This document shows, piece after piece, positions 26,755 through 35,886 of a stretch of 64,000 nt of DNA. The DNA lies in NCBI RefSeq assembly GCF_900156415.1, contig NZ_FTNM01000002.1, positions 682,001-746,000 on the forward strand, given 5' to 3'. The notes beneath the pieces were generated by a model. It was not told the origin of the DNA. It saw only the letters and a program-made list of their open reading frames with translations, and ran no database searches. The position numbers and the translations under genes are program-made. How positions within the stretch are numbered: position 1 is the stretch's first letter; the number at the start of each line of letters is the position of its first letter. Origin of the DNA: Pontibacter lucknowensis (GTDB lineage: Bacteria > Bacteroidota > Bacteroidia > Cytophagales > Hymenobacteraceae).

Positions 26755-28140
26755 ATGCCTATGGCTTCTTTTGATCAACTGGGACTCTCCCCTGCGCTGT
26801 TAGAGCGCCTTGCTGAGTTAGAATTTCACACTCCTACTCCCATACAACTTGCCGCAATACCCCCGCTTCTCAAAGGGCAGGACGTAGCCGGACAGGCCGA
26901 GACAGGCAGCGGAAAAACAGCAGCTTTCGGTTTGCCGCTTTTGCAGCAGATCGATACAAACAAGCAGGTAATTCAAGCGCTTGTGCTGGTGCCCACCCGC
27001 GAGCTGGCTGTACAGGTACGTCATGAACTAAAGCAACTCGCTCAGAAGATTGATAACCTTAAGATCAGCGCTTTTTACGGCGGACATTCTTTTTCTCAGG
27101 AGCGGGCCTCGCTGGCTTTTCCGCCCCAGGTACTGGTGGGTACACCCGGTCGCTTAACGGATCACCTCTACCGCCAGACCGTTGATTTTGGTCAGGTTCG
27201 CATGCTGGTGCTCGACGAAGCCGATAAGCTCCTGGAAATGGGATTTGCTGATGAAATTGATCAGATACTGGAGGCTATACCTAAGAAACGACAGGCAGTC
27301 CTTTTCTCGGCCACCATGCCCGAGGAGGTAAAGACACTGATTACGGACTCGCTCAAGAACCCGCAGTTTGTGCAGGTGTCGCCAAACGCTATACCTGATC
27401 AGGTGCGGCTAACAGGTATAAAAGTTACACAACCGGACAAGCAGCAAGCCTTGCTGCATCTGTTACAAAGCATAAACCCGGCAGGTACGGTCGTGTTTTG
27501 CAACACGCGTGGTGCCTCCGACGATGTGGCGGCCATGCTGGCCAGGCACGGCTTTGGAGCCCGTTCCCTGCACGGCGGCATGGAGCAGCAGGACCGCGAC
27601 AAGGCCATGACGCTTTTCCGCAATGGGACTACGCAGGTACTGGTCGCCACCGACCTCGCAGCCCGCGGACTCGATATTGCCGCGCTCAAAAACATCATCC
27701 ACTACGAACTGCCAGACGACGAAGCCGCCTACCTGCACCGCAGCGGACGCACTGGCCGTGCCGGTCGAGGCGGCGAGGTCTATACCTTCGCCACCACCCG
27801 CGACGAGCAAAAGCTGCGTGACTGGGGCCTGGTGCGCATGGATGAATGGCTGAATACCGCTGAACTCACTGCACGCGTTGAGAAAGCTGAACCGGAATCC
27901 ACCGAAGCCTTTGCCACCCTTCATATCAATGCAGGTAGAAAAGACAAGCTAAGCCCACGCGATATTGTGGGTGCTCTGATTGCCGCCGCCGGACTCAAAG
28001 CTGACCAAATCGGTCGCATAGAGGTGCAGGACAAAGCCAGCTATGTGGCTATACCTGCCGATCGTGCACAGGAGATTGTAGAGGCGCTTTCGACTGGAAA
28101 GATCAAAGGCAGAAAATTCCGGGTAGGGTTAGTGAAGTAA
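26755..28140 (+). CDS. dbpA: DEAD-box RNA helicase DbpA
   Basis: The 461-residue protein (from ATG 26755, MPMASFDQLGLSP) has the helicase core with AETGSGKT, PTRELAV, TPGRL, DEAD (LDEADKLLEMGF), SAT and HRSGRTGRAGRGG. A C-terminal DbpA RNA-binding domain of about 70 residues follows (GRKDKLSPRDIVGALIAAAG, then KASYVAIPADRAQEIVEAL and GRKFRVGLVK). In E. coli that RRM-like domain targets hairpin 92 of 23S rRNA, so the role is 50S subunit assembly. It is the second DEAD-box gene of the window. The coding region holds at least five copies of the TATACC/GGTATA word. Confidence 0.93.
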   Translation: MPMASFDQLGLSPALLERLAELEFHTPTPIQLAAIPPLLKGQDVAGQAETGSGKTAAFGLPLLQQIDTNKQVIQALVLVPTRELAVQVRHELKQLAQKIDNLKISAFYGGHSFSQERASLAFPPQVLVGTPGRLTDHLYRQTVDFGQVRMLVLDEADKLLEMGFADEIDQILEAIPKKRQAVLFSATMPEEVKTLITDSLKNPQFVQVSPNAIPDQVRLTGIKVTQPDKQQALLHLLQSINPAGTVVFCNTRGASDDVAAMLARHGFGARSLHGGMEQQDRDKAMTLFRNGTTQVLVATDLAARGLDIAALKNIIHYELPDDEAAYLHRSGRTGRAGRGGEVYTFATTRDEQKLRDWGLVRMDEWLNTAELTARVEKAEPESTEAFATLHINAGRKDKLSPRDIVGALIAAAGLKADQIGRIEVQDKASYVAIPADRAQEIVEALSTGKIKGRKFRVGLVK

Positions 28141-28444
28141 GGTAGAATGTAGGGACAGGTCGCGACCTGTCCGAATCGTGCACATGATATTCTGCCGCCC
28201 TCGCTCGCGTGCCGCGAGTGTGAGCTATCTGGCGGACTCTGGCCGCTACTGTATGTGCCTCTAGGCACAAGTGGCGGGACGCCACTAAATAACGCACACT
28301 CGCGGGACGCGAGCGAGGGCAATAAGTGTTGGATTCTCTTAGGAACAGATCGTGAAATATCTGTATCATGCCCGATCTATACCTAAACTAAAAAAGTGAC
28401 TCACTGAATCATCAGCAAGTCCCCTTTTAGAATATCCAACGAGC
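28141..28444. repeat. Palindrome-rich spacer after dbpA
   Basis: This 304-base gap holds four palindromes. A perfect 20-base one lies at 28153-28172 (half-site GGACAGGTCG). A 26-base inverted repeat lies at 28197-28222 with 28295-28320, one mismatch, enclosing two small hairpins: 28255-28268 (GTGCC/GGCAC) and 28270-28286 (AGTGGCG/CGCCACT). The arrangement is that of a compound REP-like or MITE-like element. The T-poor surroundings argue against simple termination. Small open frames across it are by-products of the repeats. Confidence 0.75.
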
Positions 28445-28732
28445 CTAGCGCTGTTCCTTGGTTTCTTTAGCAGCCTCAGCTTTAGGCGCATCCTTCTTCG
28501 CGCAGCACGACATAGGCGCGGCGGCAGTGGCCTTACCCTCTTTTGCATCAGCCGATGCGGCTGTAGTCATATGACAAGCCTCCGCTTTTTCACCTTTCTT
28601 GGCTTTCTTTGTTTTGCCGTTTTTGTCCGAATGCTCCATCTTGCACTTGCCGCCTTCACAGGCGAGGGCTGGGGTGGCTACGCCGGCACCTACAAATCCT
28701 GCCAGTGCGAGCGCCAGAACTAATCTTTTCAT
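28445..28732 (-). CDS. Small secreted Cys/Lys/Ala-rich protein
   Basis: The 95-residue protein has a signal peptide (VATPALA cut before C-E-G-G-K-C) and a mature part of about 70 residues that is low-complexity and rich in Lys, Ala and Glu. Cysteines fall in three groups: CEGGKC followed by MEH, ACHM, and SCCAKK. With the His and Met residues they could bind a soft metal such as copper, but no known family was recognised. Its promoter region (28733-28842) is shared with the divergent MMPL transporter gene, which may be a hint of joint control. Confidence 0.8.
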   Translation of the reverse strand: MKRLVLALALAGFVGAGVATPALACEGGKCKMEHSDKNGKTKKAKKGEKAEACHMTTAASADAKEGKATAAAPMSCCAKKDAPKAEAAKETKEQR

Positions 28733-28842
28733 ATCTCTTGCTTTATCGATTGTTTAAACAGAAATCAACCCTTTGTTGTTGAGTGAGTAAATATACACGT
28801 TCTACCTAATCACCAAAATGATCATCATCATTTTTTAATCCT

Positions 28843-31098
28843 TTGAGCCACAAAACCAGCAGTTTACTAGTTCTTACCGTCATCGCCATCCTGACGGTAC
28901 TCAGCGTCTTCTACGCTTCCCGTTTGCGTTTCGATTACAACTTCGACAATTTCTTCCCGAAGGGCGACCCGGATCTGGCTTACTATTTCAGCTACCGCGA
29001 CAAGTTCGGCAACGACAACGATTATTTGCTAATTGGCCTCGATAATAGTGGAAGCTTGTTCGATCAGCAATTCCTGCAAAAAGTCGATACCCTGACCCGC
29101 TTTATGCAGCGACAGCCGCATGTGGAATCCGTGCTCTCTCCTACTAACGTCAAAAGTCCGATCATCGAACAGTTCGGCTATTTTGAGATTCCCTACCTGC
29201 ATCCCGACGAACCCGAGCGCTATACTCAAGACTCTTTGCTGATTTACCAGAGCCGGGAACTGGTGGGCACGCTTTTTTCAGAGGACGCCACGGCCGTTTC
29301 CCTTTTCATCCAGACCAGCGACAATCTGGCCAAGGAACCCGGCGATTCGCTGATAGCCGCCATGTATGGGGAAATAGAGCGATTGGGTTTGCAGGAGCAC
29401 CATGTAGCGGGCAAAGTGCTGGCGCAGTCGGTCTTCATTGAGAAGATGAAAATCGAGTTGGCCATTTTCATGTCAGCCTCTATCCTCCTGGTCATCCTGT
29501 TTCTATGGATCGCATTCCGATCGGTTTGGGGTGTGTTGGTGCCATTGGTAGTGGTACTTCTTTCCGTTCTCTGGAGCCTCGGGGTGATGGGAGTATTCAA
29601 CAAACCGATCGATGTGATGACGGTGCTGTTGCCGACCATCATGTTTGTGGTAGGTATGTCCGACGTGATTCACATCATGTCACGCTACATCACCGAAATT
29701 GGTCAGGGCGTTACCAAAATACAGGCGCTGCGGGTCACGATCAAAGAAGTAGGTATGGCCACCCTCCTGACCTCGCTCACCACCTCCGTTGGCTTCCTGA
29801 CCTTGCTGACCACTTCCATCGTGCCCATTCGTGAGTTTGGCGTTTACACTGCAGTAGGTATAGCCCTGGCCTTTGTGCTGGCCTTTACAATGCTGCCGGC
29901 TATTCTTCTCCTCAACAAAAAGCCCAATCCACGTCGGGCGCGGCGCATCGACCTGTCCTGGCCCATGCTTTTGCGGCGTGTCTATACCTTTGTTTTGCGC
30001 AGGCCATACCCTATTCTCTATACCACCATGGGCGTTGTGCTGGTTTCCCTGATCGGCATTAGTATGATCAAAGTAGATACGACTTTGCTTGAAGATCTCG
30101 GCGATGATGACCCGATCATCAAGGATTTTCAGTACTTTGAAGAGAAATTCTCTGGCGTGCGCCCTTTTGAGCTGCACCTGATCGCTGGTCCCGACAAAAG
30201 CATGTACGACCTGGAAGTGTTGCAGGAAGTCGATCAACTGGAAACATACCTCTACCAGACCTACGGCCTTAACTTTATTACTTCGCCTGCCACCGTTGTG
30301 CGTGCCATCCATCGCGCACAGAATGGCGGCCTGCCGGATTACTATACCTTGCCCGCCAATGAACGGGAGATGCAACAGGTACAACAGCGACTGACGGCAT
30401 TCAGTAAACGAAGCGAACTGCGGGCAGTCGTGACAACTGACCAGCAGGAAGGCCGGTTGGCTGGCAAAATGACCGACGTAGGCAGTGTGAGGGCCGCTGA
30501 GTTGAATGATTCATTGGAGGCGTTTATTGACCAGCACATCAACCCGGAGCTACTTCAGACCCGCATTACGGGCAGTGCCGTCATGCTCGACAAAAACAAT
30601 GATTACGTAGTGAGTAACATGCTACAAGGCTTGCTGATCGCCTTTTTGGTGGTGGCGCTGCTGGTGGGCCTGATTTTCCGCTCACTCCGCATGGTAGTAA
30701 TCTCGCTTGTTCCGAATATCATTCCTCTGCTGATGATCGGGGGCATCATGGGCTTTTTGGGCATCAACATGACCGTATCGGTTTCGATCATCTTCACCAT
30801 CGCTTTCGGCATTGCCGTGGACGACACGATCCACTTCCTCGGCAAACTCAAAGTAGAACTGCGCAAAGGCAAGTCGCTGCCCTACGCCATCAAAACAACC
30901 ATTATCTCGGCAGGCAAGGCGATCATCATCACCTCCTGCATTCTGGTGGCCGGTTTCCTGACACTGGTGCTGTCTTCCTTCGACGCGACCTTTTACGTGG
31001 GGGTATTCGTGAGTCTCACGCTGGTGTTTGCCGTGGTGGCCGACCTCTTGCTTCTGCCCGTGCTGATCCTCTATTTTTACAGGCCAAACGGAAAATAA
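28843..31098 (+). CDS. MMPL/RND-superfamily transporter
   Basis: The 751-residue inner-membrane protein has the RND layout duplicated: TM1, a large periplasmic loop (about 30-205), TM2-6 (LAIFMSASILLVILFLW onward), TM7, a second loop (about 410-590), and TM8-12. The MMPL/Patched-like GMSDVIH and GIAVDDTIHF segments fill the TM4 and TM10 positions. Such proteins use the proton gradient to move lipids, hopanoids or hydrophobic compounds between membranes. The start is TTG; an in-frame ATG is absent upstream, and the true start may be a little later. No adaptor or TolC gene is adjacent. Confidence 0.9.
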   Translation: MSHKTSSLLVLTVIAILTVLSVFYASRLRFDYNFDNFFPKGDPDLAYYFSYRDKFGNDNDYLLIGLDNSGSLFDQQFLQKVDTLTRFMQRQPHVESVLSPTNVKSPIIEQFGYFEIPYLHPDEPERYTQDSLLIYQSRELVGTLFSEDATAVSLFIQTSDNLAKEPGDSLIAAMYGEIERLGLQEHHVAGKVLAQSVFIEKMKIELAIFMSASILLVILFLWIAFRSVWGVLVPLVVVLLSVLWSLGVMGVFNKPIDVMTVLLPTIMFVVGMSDVIHIMSRYITEIGQGVTKIQALRVTIKEVGMATLLTSLTTSVGFLTLLTTSIVPIREFGVYTAVGIALAFVLAFTMLPAILLLNKKPNPRRARRIDLSWPMLLRRVYTFVLRRPYPILYTTMGVVLVSLIGISMIKVDTTLLEDLGDDDPIIKDFQYFEEKFSGVRPFELHLIAGPDKSMYDLEVLQEVDQLETYLYQTYGLNFITSPATVVRAIHRAQNGGLPDYYTLPANEREMQQVQQRLTAFSKRSELRAVVTTDQQEGRLAGKMTDVGSVRAAELNDSLEAFIDQHINPELLQTRITGSAVMLDKNNDYVVSNMLQGLLIAFLVVALLVGLIFRSLRMVVISLVPNIIPLLMIGGIMGFLGINMTVSVSIIFTIAFGIAVDDTIHFLGKLKVELRKGKSLPYAIKTTIISAGKAIIITSCILVAGFLTLVLSSFDATFYVGVFVSLTLVFAVVADLLLLPVLILYFYRPNGK

Positions 31099-31158
31099 TT
31101 TGTGCCGAATCCAATAAGGATGGCCATATTTGCGTGATAGAGTAAAGCATTCCTTTTT

Positions 31159-31743
31159 ATGATGATGAAGAAACTACTGGCTATTTGTATTTGCTGCCTT
31201 TGGTTTGTGGGCGCGCAGGCACAGGAACAAGCTCCACCGCAAGAAGACAAACTGAGTCGCCTCATGGGCGAGCGTGAACAGCTGATTCTGGAGTACCAGT
31301 ACTACAGTCAACAGAACAGCAACTTCTGGGGCAAGCAATCAAAGAAAGACCTCCTCAATATAATAGATACGCTTAAAGAGATCATCCGTAAGGACTCGGA
31401 ACTGATCGCGGCCGTGAAGGAGGCCAGCGTGCGCAAGATCGCCGAGAGCACCGTGGAGAGTCAGCGAGCCGGTAAAATGATCCAACAGGACGAGCGCCTG
31501 ATCAACAACCAGATCTCCGACCTCAAAGGGCAGATCAGCACCCTTGAGAGTCAGGCCAAAAAGCGCGAACGTGCCATTTTGGACCTGAAAGAGCAACTGA
31601 AAGCCACCGACGAGGTGCGCTACGGCAAAGACCGCGTGATCGCCATATTGGGTGGTGCTGCTTTCATTATGTTCCTTTATGCGGTGTTCCTGCAGATCAG
31701 GCTCAGCACCAGGAAGACGCCTAAAAAACGGAAGAAGGCTTAA
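31159..31743 (+). CDS. Membrane-anchored coiled-coil protein
   Basis: The 194-residue protein has a signal peptide (MMMKKLLAICICCLWFVGAQAQE). A mostly helical, coiled-coil region covers about 28-155, rich in Glu, Gln and Lys (DKLSRLMGEREQLILEYQYY, GQISTLESQAKKRERAILDL). One transmembrane segment near the C-terminus (VIAILGGAAFIMFLYAVFL) is followed by a Lys/Arg tail. The topology suggests a periplasmic rod anchored in the inner membrane from its C-terminus. No family or function was recognised. A CATATTTG box at 31125-31132 is near the -7 consensus, and a terminator follows. Confidence 0.8.
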   Translation: MMMKKLLAICICCLWFVGAQAQEQAPPQEDKLSRLMGEREQLILEYQYYSQQNSNFWGKQSKKDLLNIIDTLKEIIRKDSELIAAVKEASVRKIAESTVESQRAGKMIQQDERLINNQISDLKGQISTLESQAKKRERAILDLKEQLKATDEVRYGKDRVIAILGGAAFIMFLYAVFLQIRLSTRKTPKKRKKA

Positions 31744-31862
31744 GGCCGTATAGCTGCCACTGGTATAAGAAACATCCTTTAGCAGCGGAATTATTTAGCA
31801 TGCGCTTTTTGTTATAAACTGATGCCCTCACAGGTATACACAAATAAGACAAAAGCTACGGA

Positions 31863-31897
31863 AAAGGCTGGCGCTTCGTACCCAGCCTTTCTTTTTT
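31863..31897 (+). terminator. Intrinsic terminator before the Upf1-like helicase
   Basis: AAAGGCTGG (31863-31871) pairs with CCAGCCTTT (31882-31890), then C and six T (31892-31897). It ends the coiled-coil gene and lies only 9 bases before the next ATG. Confidence 0.85.
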
Positions 31898-31905
31898 AGA
31901 TAAGA

Positions 31906-33846
31906 ATGATCGATATTTTTGAAGAACTACGGCAGGTAAAGGACTTGCTGAAAATAGAACAGGAAGAAGACCGGCAGCAATACAAGCTGAAGGCACTGAA
32001 GAGCACGATCACGGAGCGCAAGGAAATGGGCCTTTGCTGGTATCCGGTGTTCATCTCAAAAGAAGAGATCGGTTTCGGCAACAAAGTAGTGATCGAATTG
32101 GAGCGTACCTCCGACCGTGATCAGCTGCACCTTTTCCAGCCCGGCAAAACAGCCTCACTTTTCATCAACAACGGCGATAAATCCAGCCTGAGCGGCGTGG
32201 TGCTGGGTGTCAAGCGCAATAAAGTGATCCTGGCGACCAACAAAGAGGATCTGCCTGACTGGGTGGGAACAGGGCGTATGGGCATTGAGCTGACCTTCGA
32301 TGAGATCAGCTACCGCGAAATGGAGATCGCCCTGAAAAAGGTGCAGGAAGCCAATGGGACGCGTCTGGCCGAACTTCGCGACATCATGCTCGGTATAAAG
32401 CCCGCCGCTTTCACGGACGAGAAACTGGAGGAGATTCAGGTGCTGAACGAGTCACAGAACGAGGCTGTGCAGAAAATTGCGCAGGCCAGGGATGTGGCGA
32501 TTATCCACGGACCTCCGGGTACCGGCAAAACCACCACACTGGTGCAGGCCATCCTCCATACCTTGAAATCGCAGAAGCGCCTGCTCGTGACGGCTCCTTC
32601 CAATACGGCCGTTGACTTGCTCACTGAGAAACTTGCCAATGAAGGCGTGAACGTGATCCGCATCGGTAATCCGTCGCGTGTGTCGGATGTACTCTTGGAG
32701 CATACTTTGGATGCACAGGTGATGGCGCACCGTGCCTACAAAGACCTCAAGAATCTGCGCAAGACGGCCGAGGAGTACAAGCGCATGGCCTACCAGTTCA
32801 AGCGCAAGTTTGGCCATCAGGAGCGGGCGCAACGCCAGCTGTACAAATCCGAAAGTCACCGCCTTCTCGACGAGGCAGATAATGTGGAGCATTATATCAC
32901 CGATGACTTGCTGGACAATGTGCAGGTGATCACCTGTACATTGGTGGGTGCCGCCAACAAAGCCATACGTCACCTGACCTACGACACGGTGTTCATTGAT
33001 GAAGCGGCGCAGGCTCTTGAGCCTGCTTGCTGGATCCCCATCAGCCGCACGAACCGTGTGGTGCTGGCCGGTGACCATTGCCAGTTGCCTCCTACTATCA
33101 AGTCGCTGGAAGCGGACAAAGGCGGTTTGAGCGTGACGCTGTTTGAAAAGTGTATTAATCGTCAACCGGAGGTGTCGGTAATGCTGAAAACACAGTACCG
33201 CATGCACCACCACATCATGCAGTTCTCGAACCAGCAATTTTATGGTGGGGAACTGGTGGCGCACGAGAGCGTGCACAGTGCCGAGCTGCACGGGTATAGC
33301 ACCATCTTTGCGCCTGACATGGCCGTGGAGTTTATCGATACGGCAGGTTGCGGGTATAACGAGGCAGAGATGCCCGAGACGCAAAGCTCTGCCAACCCGG
33401 AAGAGGGGGACCTATTGATCAACCATCTGTCGAACCTCCTGAAGAACTACGACGAGGAGGAAGAAGTAGCGCCGCTGAAGATCGGGGTGATTGCGCCTTA
33501 TCGCGCCCAGATCAATTACCTGCAAGATAAAGTGGAGCACACACCACGTTTGCACGAGCTGCACCAGAAGCGTCAGTTGAGCATCGGTACCGTGGACAGT
33601 TTTCAGGGGCAGGAGCGCGATATTATCTGCATGAGCCTGGTGCGCAGCAACGAACGCGGCGAGATCGGTTTCTTGGCGGACGAAAGACGCATGAACGTGG
33701 CCATGACCCGTGCCCGCCGCAAGCTGATCATCGTAGGCGACAGCGCCACGCTTTCGACCAATCCTTTTTTTGCAGAATTGATCGCTTATGTGGAGAGTAT
33801 AGGTGCCTATAAAAGCGCCTGGGAGCTAACTGAGAGCATGCCTTAG
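31906..33846 (+). CDS. SF1B helicase of the Upf1/IGHMBP2 (SMUBP-2) type
   Basis: The 646-residue protein has an N-terminal beta-barrel-like region and a helical stalk (REMEIALKKVQEANGTRL). The SF1B core follows with Walker A GPPGTGKTTT (about 200), APSNTAVD (Ia), FIDEAAQALEP (II), AGDHCQLPPT (III), LKTQYRMH (IV), TVDSFQGQERDII (V) and NVAMTRARRKLIIVGD (VI). It should move 5' to 3' along DNA or RNA. Bacterial members are little studied; roles in DNA repair or RNA surveillance are proposed. It stands alone just after a terminator. Confidence 0.93.
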   Translation: MIDIFEELRQVKDLLKIEQEEDRQQYKLKALKSTITERKEMGLCWYPVFISKEEIGFGNKVVIELERTSDRDQLHLFQPGKTASLFINNGDKSSLSGVVLGVKRNKVILATNKEDLPDWVGTGRMGIELTFDEISYREMEIALKKVQEANGTRLAELRDIMLGIKPAAFTDEKLEEIQVLNESQNEAVQKIAQARDVAIIHGPPGTGKTTTLVQAILHTLKSQKRLLVTAPSNTAVDLLTEKLANEGVNVIRIGNPSRVSDVLLEHTLDAQVMAHRAYKDLKNLRKTAEEYKRMAYQFKRKFGHQERAQRQLYKSESHRLLDEADNVEHYITDDLLDNVQVITCTLVGAANKAIRHLTYDTVFIDEAAQALEPACWIPISRTNRVVLAGDHCQLPPTIKSLEADKGGLSVTLFEKCINRQPEVSVMLKTQYRMHHHIMQFSNQQFYGGELVAHESVHSAELHGYSTIFAPDMAVEFIDTAGCGYNEAEMPETQSSANPEEGDLLINHLSNLLKNYDEEEEVAPLKIGVIAPYRAQINYLQDKVEHTPRLHELHQKRQLSIGTVDSFQGQERDIICMSLVRSNERGEIGFLADERRMNVAMTRARRKLIIVGDSATLSTNPFFAELIAYVESIGAYKSAWELTESMP

Positions 33847-33968
33847 CGTAGGTATAAGTTTAGATTTTATTTTTTCATCATCAGAGGGTTATTCAAATAA
33901 TACCGGGTCGGCTATGCTTCTCCGGTTAATCTTTCTACCTTTCTGATACCAAACCAAAACACACAATT

Positions 33969-34484
33969 ATGAAAATTGAGAAAAACAGAGTGGTGACGCT
34001 CTCTTACGAGCTTCGTATCCAGAACGAAAACGGTGAGCAAACCCTCGTTGAAACTGCCAATACAGAGAATCCAATGGTGTTCATATACGGCATGAGCGGC
34101 CTGCCAGATCAGTTCGAAGAGAACCTTGACGGCAAGAGCGCTGGTGACGACTTTGACTTTAAACTAGACTCAAATGCCGGTTACGGTGAGTTTGATCAGA
34201 ATGCGGTGGTAGAACTGCCGATGAGCGTGTTTGAAGTGGAAGGTGGTATACCTGAAAACATGCTGGAAGTTGGCAACTTCATCCCGATGGCGGACAGCGA
34301 AGGCAATCAGCTGCAGGGCCGTGTGGCTGAACTGAAAGACAATGTAGTGGTAATGGACTTCAACCACCCGCTGGCTGGCAAAGAGCTGTTCTTTAAAGGG
34401 AAGGTTGAGAAAGTGCGTGAGGCTACGTCTGAAGAACTCGACCACGGTCACGTGCATGGCGAAGGCGGTGTGCATCACCACTAA
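33969..34484 (+). CDS. slyD: SlyD-type FKBP peptidyl-prolyl isomerase
   Basis: The 171-residue cytoplasmic protein has the SlyD layout: an FKBP core (MKIEKNRVVTLSYELRI, MVFIYGMSGLPDQFEENLDGKSAGD), the inserted chaperone flap (about 75-125, NAVVELPMSVFEV) and return to the core (VVVMDFNHPLAGKELFFKGKVEKV). It ends in a His-rich tail HGHVHGEGGVHHH, the metal-binding region that in E. coli SlyD delivers nickel to hydrogenase. It should speed proline isomerisation and act as a holdase. It is monocistronic, with a terminator after it. Confidence 0.93.
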   Translation: MKIEKNRVVTLSYELRIQNENGEQTLVETANTENPMVFIYGMSGLPDQFEENLDGKSAGDDFDFKLDSNAGYGEFDQNAVVELPMSVFEVEGGIPENMLEVGNFIPMADSEGNQLQGRVAELKDNVVVMDFNHPLAGKELFFKGKVEKVREATSEELDHGHVHGEGGVHHH

Positions 34485-34506
34485 GAACCAATCACAATTT
34501 ACAGAA

Positions 34507-34540
34507 AAGGAGTCGCAGGTATAGCGGCTCCTTTTTTTTG
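34507..34540 (+). terminator. Intrinsic terminator after slyD
   Basis: AAGGAGTCGC (34507-34516) pairs with GCGGCTCCTT (34524-34533, one G-U) around the loop AGGTATA, itself the over-represented word. Eight T end at 34539. Confidence 0.88.
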
Positions 34541-34559
34541 TCTATTCTCAGGCTATACC

Positions 34560-35147
34560 TTACTTCAATTCCGGCAGTACTTCCTCTACATAAGCGATCA
34601 GCTCCGGGAAGAATAGTGAGAAATCCTCCCTATACAGGGTATAGTTCTTCAGCAATTCCTCTCCTGCCCTCTCCATACCTGACTCGAACGAAGTCCGTCG
34701 ACTCAGGCCACCCAAAGCCTGTGTTATACCTGACACCTCGGCATAAGACAGAAGCCAGTTCTGCCGCATCATGTATGGGAAAAAATACTGGACACGCTCA
34801 GGCAGATTAGACAGGTGCTGGTTGATCAAGGTATAGATGCGGGTGGTATACGGCTCCAAAGGTTCATTGGAGAATTCATCAAAACGACTGGCCAAAAAGT
34901 GGTCGAAGTACAGGTCTGCCACCACCGGAGCATATTTGCGAAAGTGTGGCCGCAGACGGGCTTTGGTCTCGCTAACAATCGGATGGGTATCGGTATAGGT
35001 ATCGATGAGGCGGTGCAATTTGATGCCGCGGGCTATACCGGCCGGGTATAGCTCCAGTTGTTTTCCCTTCACAGCATCGGCAATAAAATTGCCCAGCAAA
35101 AGCGCTTCGTCGTCGCCTGAGAGGAAAATATGGGCAAGGTAGTTCAA
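34560..35147 (-). CDS. Acyl carrier protein phosphodiesterase (AcpH-like)
   Basis: The 195-residue protein matches the AcpH family: MNYLAHIFLSGDDEALLLGN at the start, GNFIADAVKG, GIKLHRLIDTYTDTHP, VVADLYFDHFLA and a C-terminal FFPELIAYVEEVL helix. The His and Asp residues (HRLID, DLYFDHF) form the metal site of this HD-like fold. AcpH removes the 4'-phosphopantetheine arm from acyl carrier protein. The gene is convergent with slyD and divergent from the PNPOx-like gene. Confidence 0.9.
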   Translation of the reverse strand: MNYLAHIFLSGDDEALLLGNFIADAVKGKQLELYPAGIARGIKLHRLIDTYTDTHPIVSETKARLRPHFRKYAPVVADLYFDHFLASRFDEFSNEPLEPYTTRIYTLINQHLSNLPERVQYFFPYMMRQNWLLSYAEVSGITQALGGLSRRTSFESGMERAGEELLKNYTLYREDFSLFFPELIAYVEEVLPELK

Positions 35148-35278
35148 GGGCTCGGGGTTTTGTTCGGTTGCAATATAAACATCTTATACTTGCTTCGGTT
35201 GTAAAGGTATAGCCAAAACGGGCATAAACACTTTAGCGCATTAGCCCGTACCACTTAAACACATACAACCTAAAAACT

Positions 35279-35773
35279 ATGAACAACGACAGAACTGAAA
35301 AACTGCAGACACTGATAGACAAAATAAAGGACGTCGACACTGCCATGATGTCGACGATGGACGAGGACGGCAGCATCCGTAGTCGCCCGATGCGTAACCA
35401 GCAAATCAAGGACGATGGGGCTATCTGGTTCTTCACAGGTTACGAGTCAGGTAAGTCGCACGAGATCAAGAACGACTCACACGTGAACCTGAGTTATGCC
35501 AAGCCATCGGATAATCTGTATGTGTCGGTTTCAGGCAAAGCCACACTCACCAAAGACAAGGCAAAGATCGACGAGCTTTGGACCCCAGCCATGAAAGCTT
35601 GGTTCCCGGAGGGTAAAGACGATCCGAATATTGGCCTGATCAAAGTAACCATCGACAAAGCGGAGTATTGGGACTCACCTAATAGTGCTGTGGTGCACCT
35701 CATTGGTATGGCGAAAGCAGCTATTACGGGGGAGCGTTATAAGACGGGCGACCATGACAAAATGAACCTGTAG
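35279..35773 (+). CDS. Pyridoxamine 5'-phosphate oxidase-like flavin protein (general stress protein 26 type)
   Basis: The 164-residue protein has the PNPOx-like split-barrel: TAMMSTMDEDGSIRSRPM, then AIWFFTGYESGKSHEI, VNLSYAKPSDNLYVSVSGKATL and WFPEGKDDPNIGLIKVTIDKAEYWD. This matches the GSP26 subgroup, small FMN- or FAD-binding proteins tied to stress; the physiological substrate is unknown. An imperfect -7 box (TATACTTG, 35185-35192) precedes it. A good terminator lies 25 bases after the stop. Confidence 0.9.
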   Translation: MNNDRTEKLQTLIDKIKDVDTAMMSTMDEDGSIRSRPMRNQQIKDDGAIWFFTGYESGKSHEIKNDSHVNLSYAKPSDNLYVSVSGKATLTKDKAKIDELWTPAMKAWFPEGKDDPNIGLIKVTIDKAEYWDSPNSAVVHLIGMAKAAITGERYKTGDHDKMNL

Positions 35774-35797
35774 GTATAGCTCAAAAAATTTCCTGAG

Positions 35798-35833
35798 ACA
35801 CCTGCCAAACATTTCCGTTCGGCAGGTGTTTTT
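35798..35833 (+). terminator. Intrinsic terminator after the PNPOx-like gene
   Basis: ACACCTGCC (35798-35806) pairs with GGCAGGTGT (35821-35829), followed by a run of T to 35833. Confidence 0.88.
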
Positions 35834-35886
35834 GGTTTATTCGTTTTGTAAATTGCATTTATACTTACCATTTAATACCGAATCCC

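Noticed and set aside
28103..28369. An 88-residue minus-strand frame in the palindrome cluster
   Set aside because: Its sequence is a by-product of the repeats; there is no promoter and no family resemblance.
29680..30384. A 234-residue open frame antisense to the MMPL transporter
   Set aside because: Fully inside the transporter gene and without domain signals.
32452..33384. A 310-residue open frame antisense to the Upf1-like helicase
   Set aside because: It lies entirely within the helicase gene, whose motifs are unmistakable; composition (His-, Arg-rich) is typical of a shadow frame.
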